Source of the DNA: Dryomyza anilis
Lineage: Eukaryota; Arthropoda; Insecta; Diptera; Dryomyzidae
Assembly (NCBI GenBank): GCA_951804985.1
Contig: OX638135.1
Span: 64,548,599-64,612,598, forward strand
Length of the DNA: 64,000 nucleotides
Reading direction: 5' to 3'
Of this stretch, positions 11,441 to 26,080 are shown piece by piece (within the stretch, counting starts at the first letter, position 1; each line of letters starts with the position of its first letter). The notes beneath the pieces are model-generated. The model was not told where the DNA came from, searched no databases, and was given only the letters and a program-made list of their open reading frames with translations. The position numbers and the translations under genes are program-made.

Positions 11441-12720
11441 TTTACACACTGAGCAACCGTAAGCACTTTTACAGTCGTTAAGCTCATTAAGGCAGTTGAC
11501 GCAACATTGGAACTTTTTTTATAGTGGAATAGCGAACGGAGACGCTCATTAGTAAAAATAGTTTACAGAGCTGCAAAACATGTTTCTGTTTGGGGCAAAG
11601 AACGCAAAGTGATCCTGCAAGGCTTGCGTGAAAACTCATATATTTTTAAGGCAGAGCTGGGTGTTATGGATGAAGCGGTTTCCCACGTGGAGGTTTAACA
11701 GTAGTGTGACCGCGAATGTATCCGATGGATTCAAGTGTCTTGAAGCGTTCAGTAAGGAACGAATCAAGACAACTCCACTTAGGGATAGTCGTCTTATCCA
11801 ACAAGCTTTGTTCCCAGAGAGCCAATGTTGTTTCAGGCAAGCGCTGAGAGCATAGAAATATTAGGATGGGATCCCAATTTGTTGTATTGTGGGGTTATAC
11901 TTGTATCCCAACCAACTCATGTACAATAAAATGTTCAAATCAATAATTTATATATTAATGTTTCAATATACTATAAATAAATATTCATTCGATTTTGATT
12001 TTTCACATTAAAAAGTTAAAATAGTTTTATTTAAAAAATAATAACAGTATCGACATCATAAATGGAAAAAGATGCAAGACTATTGTTAATAGTGCCTTGC
12101 AATTCTAAGGTGCCGCCGTGCTTTCAGAGGTTGCGACATGAAGGTCGAATAAAAGTTTAAGTTGACCGTTGACCAATACACGCTTATTCTCATAAACGTC
12201 TTTGAGATTTCGCCAGGCTAAATCAAAACCGCTATTAGTAAGAGGGTCCCTTTGCACTATATCGCGTGCATCTCCGCTCGTCTTTTGCAAAAGATGGTAA
12301 AGACGCTCAACATCTGTAAGACGTGAGTTGCGAATATAAATGGCAAAGAAGAGATCTCTAAACGTAGGCCAAGATGCGAAATCGCCGGCGAACACATTAG
12401 TATCGCAAGGCACAATTTATTTGACGAAAAATCATTGGAACCGCGGCAGGCAGCAGCTAAAGTAGTGGAAGTTTCGCTGAGCTGGTGAAGAAGCTCGTTA
12501 ATAGCGAAATATCTTCATCATCTGCGGAGTCATCCTTGCAATCGAGGAATTGTAAACATTGATCATAATTCGTATTAAATGTGTACCAAAGTGATTTTAA
12601 TTCATCACTGAATACTTGTAGTGAAAATTTATTATGGTTGTCAACCGAAATGCCATTAAATGATGACTGAAATTCGACCAGTGCATCTGCTGCACGGATA
12701 AAAATATTCAAAGCAGTCAT
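11441..12720 (-). pseudogene. Bel/Pao retrotransposon gag
   Basis: Reading along the minus strand: an N-terminal block from 12720 (MTALNIFIRAADALVEF); then FASWPTFRDLFFAIYIRNSR and LTDVERLYHLL in 12105-12413, the conserved W-x-F-R-D-x-F signature of Bel/Pao gag (DUF1759-like); then LWEQSLLDKTTIPKWSCLD (about 11755-11830); then cysteine-rich CCVNCLNELNDC and CSVCKKRHHTLLH (about 11415-11510), the zinc-binding tail. A segment of about 220 bp without gag similarity (11880-12100) interrupts it, and stops and frame changes break it. Gag would package the element RNA. This copy cannot be functional. Confidence 0.75.
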
Positions 12721-12898
12721 GTTGGATGAAATTTAAAAGAAGCCCAAATCAAATTAAAATTTAGTATAAATAATCAACAGTAAATGTATATATTCAATTT
12801 AAATATGTGTTTCTAAAAAAAAATTTGAATTTTAAAAAAAAATTGAAAAAAAAAATAAAAAAAAAAAAAAATAACCCAAATGAATTTTAAATCTTCAA
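12721..12898. other. A-rich spacer
   Basis: A-rich low-complexity DNA between the gag start and the foldback arm. No LTR could be recognised. Confidence 0.4.
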
Positions 12899-13370
12899 AG
12901 AAAATAATTTTTTAAAATATGATGCCATCAAAATACCATCTTGAAATTTTGTATGAACATTTATAATAAATTGACGAAAACTTAGGGTTTTTTTCAGAAT
13001 TTTAAAAAGGGTCCTTTTTAAGGACATCAATTTTGAAGTGCAAGGATAATGACCACGAGCCACATGTTACCGTTTGGAAATTACAACTTAATTTTTCTAA
13101 AAGCTCTATTAGCTTTAAAACGAGCCATTAACGGAGTTTTTAACATTTCTAGTTCAAGAGATATGTAAATATGAACAACAGTACAAAAGTGATTTTTGGC
13201 ACTTTTTTTCCAACTTTGAGCCACTGTATCTCTGGAAGTAGTGGTCGGAAAAAATAAAAAAAAATTGTTTAGTGCATGTCTCGATACCCTTTATCAGTTG
13301 CCAAAAGTTCATTAAGATCGAAAAGGTAAAATCTCAAATTTGACTTTTTTTGGTCGATTTGGTGTGGAAT
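12899..13370. mobile_element. foldback element, right arm only
   Basis: It matches the right arm of the 7752-8895 element: ATGATGCCATCAAAATACCA, GGGTCCTTTTTAAGGACATC, GAGCCACTGTATCTCTGGAA, ending GGTCGATTTGGTGTGGAAT. The left arm is missing, so this is a solo arm. Confidence 0.7.
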
Positions 13371-16300
13371 ATATAAAATGTGCTGAAAAAGAAATTAAAA
13401 ATTACAAAAAATGTACTGGTAATTTTATTTTTATATAAAATCACAAAAAGATAATCACATATGTTTATCACGATTTTTTGAACTTGTTAAATTATTTAAA
13501 TTATTGAAAATAATTTATTTTCGCCAATACTGTGCTTGAGCAATCAAATATTTAAAATTTAAGTCAAAGCAGTCCAATGCAGTGTTGCCACTTTTTGAGC
13601 TTTAGCTCAAAATCCCAGCTTTTTGAAATATTTTGAGCCGGCTGTGAGCTTTTTATTTTTCGAGCCTTTTTTGAGCTTTTCCATATCCAATATTATATAT
13701 TCAATATTTTCCATTTTTAACTCAAATTATTTTATTAATAATTATTTTATATAGCGATGTTGAACATTCAAAACTCTTAAAAATAACATAAGTTTACTGT
13801 TCATAAAATATTCGATTGGTACAAATTTGAATTAATTTATTAATTTTGAAAGTTTGCTTGCATAATGCATTTATAATTAAGTTAAAAACTAATTTACTTT
13901 TAATATTTAAATTGTAACTAGGTATTTAAATACAGAATATATTAATTTTTTGTGGGACGAAATCAATTCGATTTTTTTCCGTCAAATATTCAAATTTCGA
14001 TCTAAAGTGCATATAAAAAATCCACGATTTTCGTAATTGAAACATTATTTTAATGGAAATTGTGACTTCGACGCACAGTTGTAGAAATCTACCGTAAAAA
14101 TAGAAATATTTGGTATTCTCAAATTTCAGATTCTGAATCAAATAATTCTACTTAAGATTTTAAAAGAAGTAAATATTTCCTTTTTAGATAACACTGCCCT
14201 ACATTCATTTTGATGCAGGAAAAGTTGCAGGATACATTTCTGGCGCTGATTTCGATAATGGAATTAGTTTTGTCCAACTTGCTCTAGTTTTTTAGATATA
14301 GCAATTTTTTTATTTTGGTCTTCTTTTATTTTAAAAATTCCTTGCGATATTAGACGCAGAAAGCATCGCACTACATTAAACAATTTCCTTTATGCGTGCA
14401 AAATTTTGTTAGCGAGATATAAGAAAAAGAAATTCAAAATTTTTCAAAAATAAAATATTATGAATAAATTATTTAGTGTAAAAAATTTTAAAATTTATTT
14501 ATATTAGACTGATTCAAATTTGTTCGAAAAATTATAACTAATTTTTCTTTCGCTCCGCGTCGACTTTCTGAATATAGGGCCTCTAACACTTAGAACAAGT
14601 CTTTAAAAGCAAAAAAAAAAATGAAACATGAAAATATGAAGAACATTTTTGAACTTTTAACGACCATTATAATATAAATTATTATTGCTTCAAGTATGAA
14701 AAATATATCACTAGATTTTCTTTTTTACTTAACTTTAAATCATTTACTAAAATTATGATTTTTAAAATTAGCAATTTTTAGTAAACCGTTACAGTTTAAT
14801 GGCTTGTCTAACACATAAAATGTTGTCTATTTTTTTTATTATAGTAATTTTAACTGTAAATTTTTTTAATTTTATTCTAACGAGTTTCGAATAACATTTT
14901 TGTATTATATACAACTAGTAAAAACCATCCATCTAGCTGAAAATTTGTTTCTAAATATAAAGAAAAACATAGATAATATGAAAATATTTTATATTTAAAT
15001 ATTAAAGACATTCTTAAATTTTTAAATATCAAAAATTCCAAGAAAATTGCAAAAATTTAAAGTTTTTATACATTTATTGTGAAACAGTAGAAACCATTTT
15101 GTAATGCATAACTTTTCCTTGATATTTTCAGATTTCGTAAAAAAATTAACAAAATCTACCGATTAGTTTTAAGTTATATATTTTCGTACACCATAAAATC
15201 CTTTGGATTATTTTTAAAAAATAAAAAAATCACGCGACACAATTTAATGAAATGACTTTTCTTTGCAACTTTATATATTTTTAAAATTGAATCACAGTTC
15301 TGTTTAATTAATTTTTTTATTTATTTATTTTAAATGATTTATGTATTTTTAAAATCTCTGATAACACTTTTAATAAATTTTAAAATTAACTTTCTGACTT
15401 TTTGTTTAACATTTTTATTAATTTTAATTAAATTTGTTGTAATTGCAGTTGGTTATATTTATCGTTGTCGAAATATGTTGTTTTTTTCATTTCACTTAAT
15501 ATTTTTTTAATGTTTTTCTGATCGCAATAATTGACACTCTTTTTCACGTAGACTTCTTTGTATTTTTCTTTTTACAACTCTCTGTTTGCTGTGTAAAACC
15601 AACAACAAACAACCATGCGTCAGAGTTGTTGTTGTTCTCATGTGTGCAATTGTTTCTGTGAGAGTATGATACACTGCACTAACCACAGTGAGCGCAGTCA
15701 ACTGCAGTTCTTTTTTTCATATGGTTGTTGTAATTTAGTTTTTAGCTTTTTCTGGCGGTATTTGTTCTAAAGTATAGCACGCACTATTTCTGATTAATAC
15801 GAATCGTTTGATACCAGTATCATTAAAATCTGTTCAGAAATACGACCGGTTAGTGCAAGAGAAAAAAACACGTTTTTTTTTATTAATATAGATTATCTTT
15901 AAAATGTTATGTCACACTTATATTTTTATATTTCATATTATTAGTACACATTAAAATTCTGCAGTCCTAGCATAAAACACTCTCAACCCAAAAGTTGATG
16001 CACACCCCAAATTATTGAAGAAAATGTTTCCCGAGTATTTTAAGATAAATCGATAAATCAATTTAAATCGAAAATCAAAGACTTTTTAAATGCCTAATTA
16101 TGATGTTTTCTGTCATATTTTTGGCCAACAAAATAACTAAAATTCATAGGGCGTTGGATTGCGATATTTCTAAGTAAGTTTTGTTGCAAATTATCCTCGG
16201 ACAAATCGAGTTTTGTAAACTGTTTTGCTCTGTTAAATTTCTACGTCTATGTAAAATTTTACTTCTACTGATTCAATATTTTCGGCAGCGACGCAAGCAA

Positions 16301-17770
16301 ACTCGATAGAATCTCTTTTTAATAAATAATCTATTTAATAAATACTCTATTTAATAAATACTTTCTGCCCAAACGTAGAGTCAATTGTTAAGAAATTTCT
16401 AAAATGGAAAAAAATACGAATTCGGGATTTAGTTGGAGTATGTTGCACTTACAAAAAGTTTATTTGAAATGAAATATTTATTTTTCTTTCATTATTTTAA
16501 ATTGTAACTTTAGCCCACTGTAAATCAGGAGATAGTTCTAAGAAAAAAAAATTCATTACATTTCTAGATGTATTGAATTTTAGTTTTTTTTGATATTAGT
16601 TTTTTGAGTAAAAAAAATTAAAAATGTGAATAAATTTGAATTTTTTTTTTGTATAATGACTTATAACTCTTGCTGTTATGAAGCGATTTCTCTAACTAAA
16701 AAGTTTGTTTTTAGCTAAATTTGTTGGATATATATTTTTGCTTATCTTTACAGCTGATAAATATAAAAACCTGAAAAGTACAAGATTTCATAAAAATGTA
16801 CTAACATTTCTCGGATATGTAGCATAAAAAACCGCTACTGTAGTAGGTAGTAGAATCTATCAATTTAAAATGAAAAGTAGCAGATCTGCTCCGATCGGAG
16901 CTGAAAGTGAACACTGCCAATGATGCGATAATTTTCACTCAATACCGGCATTCCATCGACAAGTAATGGTTAAAGTTGAGACGACAATAGCTTCCAGCTA
17001 GAGAAAGCACTTGTACCGATCACTCACGAATTGTGTGCAGTATGGCAATCAATTAAAAGCACTCATTCGTTAAAAGTAAACTATGCTGCACTCTGGCAGA
17101 GTAGCAGCAGTTTATATTAAAGTCACTCAAAAAGACTTAAAGCACGAACTCGACGCGAAATAAATGCAAAGCTGCACGTGCTCTCTGGAAGAGAGGCAGT
17201 CGTTACTCAAACTTAAAGGTGGTTCTCACTAATTACGAGGAGTGTGTGTGTGACGAAACAATAGCGAAAGAACTAGAGTTGCCACGTTACAAATTAAAAT
17301 TTTAAAATAATTTTTCTTTTAAATTGTGTGTTTATCAAAAATCACTAAGGAATGTTTGAGTTTCGGCAACTTTTACACGATTTAATTTAAAAAATTTTAA
17401 AGCACACACTTTTCGTGAATAAAAGAAACAATACGAAATTCACTCAATTCAACGATGTTTGAATTTTTTAACATGGAGCACGAAGTACGATTTAAATAAT
17501 AAATCAGATTATAAATAAAATATAAGATTTATTATATTTAAGTTTTTTGCTCAAATAAATATTTAATATATTAAATATACCTTTCTTTCTCCTTAAGGAA
17601 TTCGTGTTTCTGGGTTATTTGTTGTAAGTTGAAATATGCGTTGTAAACGTCTCTCTTAAGTTTATTTATTTGTCCGTCCGCAACTTCGCTTCGTTGATGC
17701 AGTCACCTTGAGCGTCGCAATGCAAATTTTATTTTTCACTTTATTCTAAATGGTATAAATTCTTTCTAAT
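13371..17770. other. 4.4 kb AT-rich region, no gene recognised
   Basis: Long A/T runs, no sustained coding frame. A motif built on TTGAGCTTTT recurs at 13595-13680. Two GC-richer islands (15530-15720 and 16890-17260) stand out, the latter with several GCACTC/ACTCA motifs, but I could not tie either to a promoter, LTR or gene. Confidence 0.4.
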
Positions 17771-17774
17771 TAAT

Positions 17775-17784
17775 TTTGAATTAT

Positions 17785-17851
<67 letters not shown>

Positions 17852-17853
17852 TG

Positions 17854-17916
<63 letters not shown>

Positions 17917-17955
17917 TTATATATATATATTTTTTTATATATATTTTTTTATATA

Positions 17956-17993
<38 letters not shown>

Positions 17994-17995
17994 GA
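17775..17995. repeat. (TA)n array, interrupted
   Basis: Two long TA runs joined by TATTTATATA-type interruptions. It lies just outside the long-TIR element at 18162. Confidence 0.95.
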
Positions 17996-18066
17996 TTTTT
18001 TTTTTATTTTAAAAAATTGTTCGTTGAACAGAAAAATAAATTTAAAGACATGAAATCTTAATCAAC

Positions 18067-18069
<3 letters not shown>

Positions 18070-18163
<94 letters not shown>
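18070..18163. repeat. (TA)n array
   Basis: An uninterrupted TA run that directly abuts the left terminus (CTGCGCGCCACTTGAATA) of the long-TIR element. Confidence 0.95.
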
Positions 18164-20545
<2,382 letters not shown>

Positions 20546-20686
20546 TAGTCTATTCGTGCTTCGTTCAGATTTCAGTGTTGTCCTGCTTTGTTAGTTTTAA
20601 GTGTTGTCATTTTGTATAGTTTTAGTTATTTTATATCGCAGTTGGTTAGTGTTGTCGGACGCTGCGTAACCGTCGTACGTTTAACT

Positions 20687-21700
20687 CACATCCCAGCTTC
20701 CTGCAGCTTCATTCGCCCCGGATGAAGGATTCCATCGTTTCATGTACTCGACGACTGTTGTCGTGCGACCTGGTCTTTCATGGTCACAAACTTTCTTCAC
20801 TGAATATCGTCCATGATTCAATTTTTCAATTATCTTGTACGGACCGAAATATTTAGGCTTTAATTTCAGGCCCGTCCCCTATTGCGTGCGCTTGATGGCG
20901 ACCATCTCGTTTATGTTATATCGCGGCTCTGTTACTCGCTTTTTGTTAAAATTCTATCGATTTTCTTCTTGGATTTCTAAAATGTTGTCCTTCGCCTCAT
21001 GCCGTAAAATGTCTCGTTCCGTGTTAAATTCCGCGATGGTTTCTTCTTCTAGAATAGCTTGTATTTCTGGATGCTCTGTAATGCGCATGTTTGAACCGGT
21101 TAATATTTGATAAGGTGATATTTTTGTACTTCTCGGTGCAGTATTGTTTATCAATTGTTGCACCTTTTCAACGTGTTTATACCAATTCATCGGATTTTCG
21201 ACGCACAGTTTTAAAATCATTGGAACCACTATTCTATGTATTCGTTCCACTTGTCCATTCCCACGTGGTACACCTGTGGCGATGAGCAAATGTTGTATAT
21301 CTTCACCAGTGCGATACTCTTTAAAAGCGTTCGAGGTAAACGCTGTTCTTCTATCCGAAATTATCCGTTTCGGATTTCCAAATACAGCTGCATGCGAACT
21401 GGTGTTCCTTGTTGGGTATAACCAGACGAATTTGGAGAAAACATCGACCACAACAAAAATGCGGTTGTACCACTTACTGGTTATCTCCATCGGACCCACA
21501 TGGTTCACGTGACAAGTGCTCAAGGGTTCGTCCTCTTTATTGATTGCTGCCAGCAGCCCTTCCTTCTTACCAGTCTTCGCTTCAGTGATAATACATTCAA
21601 CACAACTTTTTACAATTGAATCTGCTTTTGGAGTTATATTAGGAATGTAAAATTCTCTTTCAACTAAGTCATTGGTTTTTTGTTTCGAAAGGTGGCCCTG
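20687..21700 (-). pseudogene. Ty3/gypsy integrase (Mdg3/micropia-like)
   Basis: Minus-strand integrase. The zinc-finger cysteines (KSCVECIIT, about 21590-21610) are followed by the catalytic core, with VVVDVFSKFVWLYPT, then IISDRRTAFTSN (second acidic residue) and PRGNGQVERIHR (the glutamate). The first catalytic position reads HVNHVGPM, where the family normally has Asp at the N. The C-terminal region (LKPKYFGPYKI, YSVKKV) ends near 20687. A TAG stop interrupts the C-terminal part at about 20880. Integrase would insert the element cDNA into chromosomes; this copy should be inactive. Confidence 0.85.
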
Positions 21701-23150
21701 TCAATGAGCAATTTTAATTATCTCTTGCTCCATCGAAGCTGGAATTACTATGAGTTTCTTGGTGGGATTCTTATGTAAAATGTCGTGCCGCATATAATAG
21801 TCTTCATATGAATTATTTTCAATAATTTTTCGCACGACTTTTGTCCACTCGTCTTGCATTTGTGCCTCTTTTATTCGATGCTTTAAGGAGTTTTCGATAA
21901 GAAGGCATGAAACGCGGCTGAGTGCGTCCACGTGTTTCATCTTGGTGGCTGATCTATGTTCTATATTATAGTCGAATTCCTGAAGAAACATCGACCATCT
22001 TGATACTCTTACTGGCACGTCTTATTTTCGCATCGTCCTAGCGAACGCATTGCAGTCAGTCACTATCTTTATTTTAGTACCTAAAACATACACTCTCTAT
22101 TTCCTCAGCGCTTCAATTATCATTCGTAAGAATGATAGTTTTCTTCATGCTGTTTCGTCTTCTTGCTCATATACTGGATAGGGTGTAACACCTGATCTTC
22201 TCTGTTTTTCTGTAGCAGCACTGCTCCATAGCCGTACTTGTTGGCATCAGTGTGAAGCTCGGTTGGTGCCGTAGGATCGAACAACTGTAGCACAGAACCA
22301 GTTTCCAAAGCCGACTTCAATTGCTGAATTGCAACCAACTCTTCTTACTTCACGCGGTACTTGGCGTATTTTCGCAACAAATCCGACAAAGGTTTGGCTA
22401 TAATAGCATAATTTTTTATGAACCGCCGAAAATATGACGTTAATCCCAGGAACCGGTGCATTGCTTTCTGATTTTCAGGAATAGGAAAACGTTGTTCGGC
22501 CAATGTATTTTCTTTTGACGGCGTGTTTTCCAAGAAAATCAACTTTTCGATGCCGCTACATCTAATACATGACTAAGTTTTTGGATTCCTTCAATCTCAT
22601 CCTTGGAAGGAATAATAATATTGTCCATGTATGCCACTACTGTACCATTGTGTATCAATTCACGCAATACTGAAAATATGTATCTTGTAAATACCGCTGG
22701 CGAATTCGATATTCCAAACGGCACAAATAAAAATTCATATTGTCCGTTGTGAACTACAAATGACGTATACTTTCTTGAACCTTGTCCAACGGGCACATGA
22801 AAAAAGCCGTTCATTAGATCCAATGTTGTAAAAACGTTTGCACACTGCAGTCTCCCTATGACGTCATCTGTTAAAGGCATCGGGAAGTTGTCCCGGACTA
22901 TCTCGTCGCCGGTAATCGCAACATAACCTTTTGCTCCCATCTTTTTTTGAAACCAGTACTATTGGCTCTGTCTACTCTGATGAACTCTCTTGTATGTTGC
23001 CCTTGTCTAGCCACTTCGCGATCTGTTCGTCTACGGCACGTTGATACTAATAAGACAAACGACTTTATCAAATCGTTTTTGCATTCATCTTCGATATCGT
23101 CTTTAATAGCTACTATTTTTCCGTTGTTCTGTTTTAGCTTTATGTATTTA
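21701..23150 (-). pseudogene. Ty3/gypsy reverse transcriptase and RNase H
   Basis: The RT part (22539-22940) carries FPMPLTDDVIGRL, FTTLDLMNGFFHVPV and VPFGISNSPAVFTRY. The catalytic box reads YMDN instead of the usual YMDD/YVDD. The connection and thumb (22345-22542: MHRFLGLTSYFRRFIKNYA) and RNase H (22120-22338: TELHTDANKYGYGAVLLQKN) follow in shifted frames, then WSMFLQEFDYNIEHRSATK and HVDALSR (21890-22018). A TAA stop follows YRVK near 22343. Sequence is missing between the RT core and thumb. The order RT, RNase H, integrase is the Ty3/gypsy arrangement. Confidence 0.85.
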
Positions 23151-23285
23151 TTCTTTTCATCTTTGATCTTCGCATCTTTGTAGTTTTCCTTCTTTTACTT
23201 TGCATCTTTGTAGTTTTCCTTCTTTTTATCTTTTATCATTCATCTTTGTAGTTTTCCTTCTTTTCATCTTTGCATCTTTGTAGTA
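23150..23285. repeat. minisatellite between protease and RT of the gypsy element
   Basis: Four imperfect copies of a CTTTGTAGTTTTCCTTCTTTT-containing unit, spaced 30-40 bp apart. They lie where the pol reading frame should run from protease to reverse transcriptase, and the expansion breaks that frame. Confidence 0.8.
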
Positions 23286-24165
23286 TTTACCACCATTCTC
23301 CCGTATCACAATTTCAATACCGCTTAATATAGAATTGCATCGTAGGCGATGTCGCGTGTCCAAAAATATGCCGTCCAAAAATATGCCGTCTATCTCTAAT
23401 CTACCCATCGTGGTAAGTTCACCGTCGCCAATGCCTACCAATCGTTTTATATCAGAGGACAGCTCAATATCGCCAATCATCATTAGCACGTCGTATCTCA
23501 GCAACAACTGCCTGTGTCCACTAACGCTGAAAACTTGTAGTCATTGATTATTATGTCCCTAAAAATCAAGTTGGAGGTCACGTTCGATATCATATTTATT
23601 CTGCCAGGTTTCTCAGGTTTAACCCGTCCATCTAATTTTTGTGCTGATCTGCTACATTCGAAAGAACGATGCCCCATTTCGTTGCACTTGAAACATTTAT
23701 ATTGATTTGATGGACAATCTTTCACTAAATGAGTCTCGTTGCCACATTTGAAATTTTTTTTTATATTCTCTTGTTGCTGTATATTTGGTTTCGCTGATTG
23801 CTGCACGTTCCACCTGTTTGATGACTGGTTGTTTACGCCTATTCCGCAGCGCACGATGAATTTCTGCTGACGATAACTGCACACCAAATTCATCTACCAA
23901 TACAGTCTTCAATGACACCCAATCGCGAATACCAGACTATCCTCTCACAAATATTTTCGCTGCATCATTTAGCAACTGTTTTGCATAAATATACTTTTGC
24001 AGATTGTTCCAGCCGACGGTCGTTGCACTATCCTCCAATTCTTCAATCCACTGGTTGATGTCCACTGAATCCATCCCTGTGAAGGTCGTCAAGCTGTAAG
24101 CCTAATTCACCCAATTGTTCTTTTAGTCTGTCCACCGTCATAGCCAATATCGTTCGTAAATTCAT
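23286..24165 (-). pseudogene. Ty3/gypsy gag and protease
   Basis: Gag starts at ATG 24165-24163 (MNLRTILAMTVDRL). The capsid-like part includes WIEELEDSATTVGWNNLQ and DEFGVQLSSAEIHRALRNRR. Two zinc knuckles follow: the second is a regular CCHC (CFKCNEMGHRSFEC, about 23655-23700), while the first (FKCGNETHLVKDC) lacks its leading cysteine. Protease begins with ALVDTGS (about 23505-23530), the D-T-G active site, and continues in another frame (DIELSSDIKRLVGIGDGEL). A TAG stop at 23937-23939 and frame changes break gag. A 15-bp direct duplication repeats GIFLD at about 23365-23395. Confidence 0.85.
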
Positions 24166-24922
24166 TTTATAATTTGTTTTTAAAATATATAGTTTATACA
24201 AAATATGTTTTATTTAGATTTATAATATAGTTAATTAATGATATAGTTCAAATCGATCATTAATAGTATTTTTAAAGTAGAAATTAAATATTTAAATTGT
24301 TGTTAAAGTATTTTAAAAGTTTTACCAAAAGAACACACACAATTTTCTCAGTGTATTTGAATTGTTAAATTTAGTTGTCTTCTTTAAGTTTATTTTTTTC
24401 TTTCTTCTTTCAAATTTAAAAATATTTATATTCTTCTTTGTTCTATACCTAATTTCAGTTTACTTTATTCTTTAGCGAAACTATTTAATTTTCTTCCAAA
24501 GAATGAGTTTTATTTTAATTTTAACAAACAAAAATTTCTGCTTTCATTGCCACGAAAAATGTATCAACAATTTCATCGCTCACCGGAACTGCTTGCTTTG
24601 ACAAAAATAAGGGTTGTTTTGTTCTCGTTGCTTTGTTTCTATCAATTTCTCTTCAACTCGTCTCAGCATTCATCTTGTCTGTTCCACTCTGTTGTCTCTC
24701 TGTTTACAAATCCTCTCGACTCTCTCTTGTTTCTTCTTTGTCTGTCGGCAAAGCTGATGTTGTGTTGTGCGTCGACGTTGCTTGGTGGCTTCGGCGCACT
24801 CGTTTTCTTCTTCTTTGCGCTTCATTTTTTAGGTTAGCGTCTTTTTTCATTTTTTTCACAACTGTTTATTTAAAAACTTTTCTTCAACTAGCAATGTATT
24901 TTGTGAAATCTTTTTCAATTTA
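24166..24922 (-). other. presumed gypsy 5' leader, no gene
   Basis: It lies between gag and the candidate primer binding site on the element's strand. TTCTTC-rich on the plus strand. The plus-strand frames of about 96 residues (24547-24923) are hydrophobic translations of this tract with no recognisable domain and are not called. Confidence 0.5.
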
Positions 24923-24935
24923 GGTTGAGCCCCCA
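24923..24935 (-). other. candidate primer binding site of the gypsy element
   Basis: On the minus strand this reads TGGGGGCTCAACC. The first nine bases match the complement of an animal tRNA-Pro 3' end (TGG plus GGGCTC), and the site lies two bases inside a segment ending ATACA that would be the LTR edge. The tRNA identity is an inference from memory. Confidence 0.45.
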
Positions 24936-24937
24936 AT

Positions 24938-25002
24938 TGTATGAACTTCCTTGGGGCGTTCCGAATTCTTTTATAGGAGTCCGAATCTTGATAGGGTTTC
25001 CA
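24938..25002 (-). repeat. gypsy 5' LTR stub
   Basis: About 65 bp remain next to the primer site. On the minus strand it contains CCTATAAAAGAATTCGGAAC, a TATA-like promoter segment. It stops at 25003, where LINE sequence begins. No matching 3' LTR was found at the left end of the element (20544-20690). Confidence 0.4.
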
Positions 25003-25400
25003 CCTGTAATAAGCTGGATGCCTTATTTGATTAGATCTCAAATATATTGGAACAATTTCCAGGCAGTGAAATTGTTGTTGGCGGCGATTTTATGTGCACA
25101 ACGCCACTTCGTTGAGCCACTCGGGTCTTCCAACACAGGAGGGCTGTTTGCAAAGTGCAATCAACTCACTCAATTGGTGAAGGAACCGACGTACCTCCCA
25201 CGCGTCGGTGGGCAAAGCCAAAAAGTCTTACACCTTTTTCTGACTTCACATCATGAAAAATATGATGTATAATTCCTTGCGTCATATTTCGATTAAAGCC
25301 CCGAAGAGGACTGTATGGCTTTACGAAAAAGCAAATTGTGTTGCGTTAAATGATTTTTTCGCAACTTTAATTGGAAATTGTGTTTCGCAGACAGGCTTTA
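25003..25400 (+). pseudogene. LINE endonuclease fragment
   Basis: It matches, in reverse, the 48400-48800 part of the LINE at 46280-49905. Shared text includes ACCTGTAATAAGCTGGATGC, CCACTCGGGTCTxxCAACAC, GGTGAAGGAxCCGACGTA and AGCCCCGAAGAGGACTGTAT. The encoded piece is the APE-type endonuclease (GDFN context at about 25080-25100; EPTYLPRVGG at about 25185). It ends at the TA array at 25408. Both copies diverge upstream of exactly the same point (ACCTGTAATAAG). Confidence 0.75.
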
Positions 25401-25403
25401 ATG

Positions 25404-25697
<294 letters not shown>

Positions 25698-25705
25698 ATA
25701 CACTG

Positions 25706-25891
25706 ACTAGAAATACATGCATTATTCATAAATACAAACCCCCTGGAAAAAGGAGAACTAGTCTACCAATACTAGTTCATAACTAGAGTAAAGTAATGCA
25801 TAAGACAGTTAAGTGATTTTCCGCAATGTTAGAATAATCGGTTCCTCTCATAGAAAAGTACTAGTACTCGTTTTTAAAAAGTAGGTCAGTG

Positions 25892-25893
<2 letters not shown>
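25706..25893 (+). repeat. dispersed repeat, also at 34014-34258
   Basis: The blocks AAATACAAACCCCCTGG, AAAGGAGAACTAGTCTA, AACTAGAGTAAAGTAATGCA and AATCGGTTCCTCTCATA are shared with 34014-34258 in the same orientation. It is non-coding and its class is unknown. Confidence 0.7.
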
Positions 25894-25929
<36 letters not shown>

Positions 25930-26080
25930 ATCAAGGATTGAAAACGTAACCGAAACCGATATCCGTTTAAAACCGTTTCATTTTTAAACCCGAAACCGTA
26001 ACCGAAACAGTTACACGAAAATCAGAAATAAACCGATATAAACGGTTTCGGTTTTATACCGGTTTAAAACGGTTTTTAAA
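25930..26080. repeat. AACCG-rich block, possible element terminus
   Basis: CCGAAACC and CCGTTTxAAACC motifs recur on both strands. A similar block (ACCGAAACCG, GGAACCGGTATACCG) forms the inner end of each arm of the 27-31 kb palindrome (28735-28790 and 29255-29320), so the three may mark termini of one element family. Confidence 0.45.

Noticed and set aside
24547..24923. Two overlapping 96-residue hydrophobic frames with membrane-like composition
   Set aside because: They are antisense to the gypsy leader, driven by TTCTTC-rich sequence, and have no recognisable domain.
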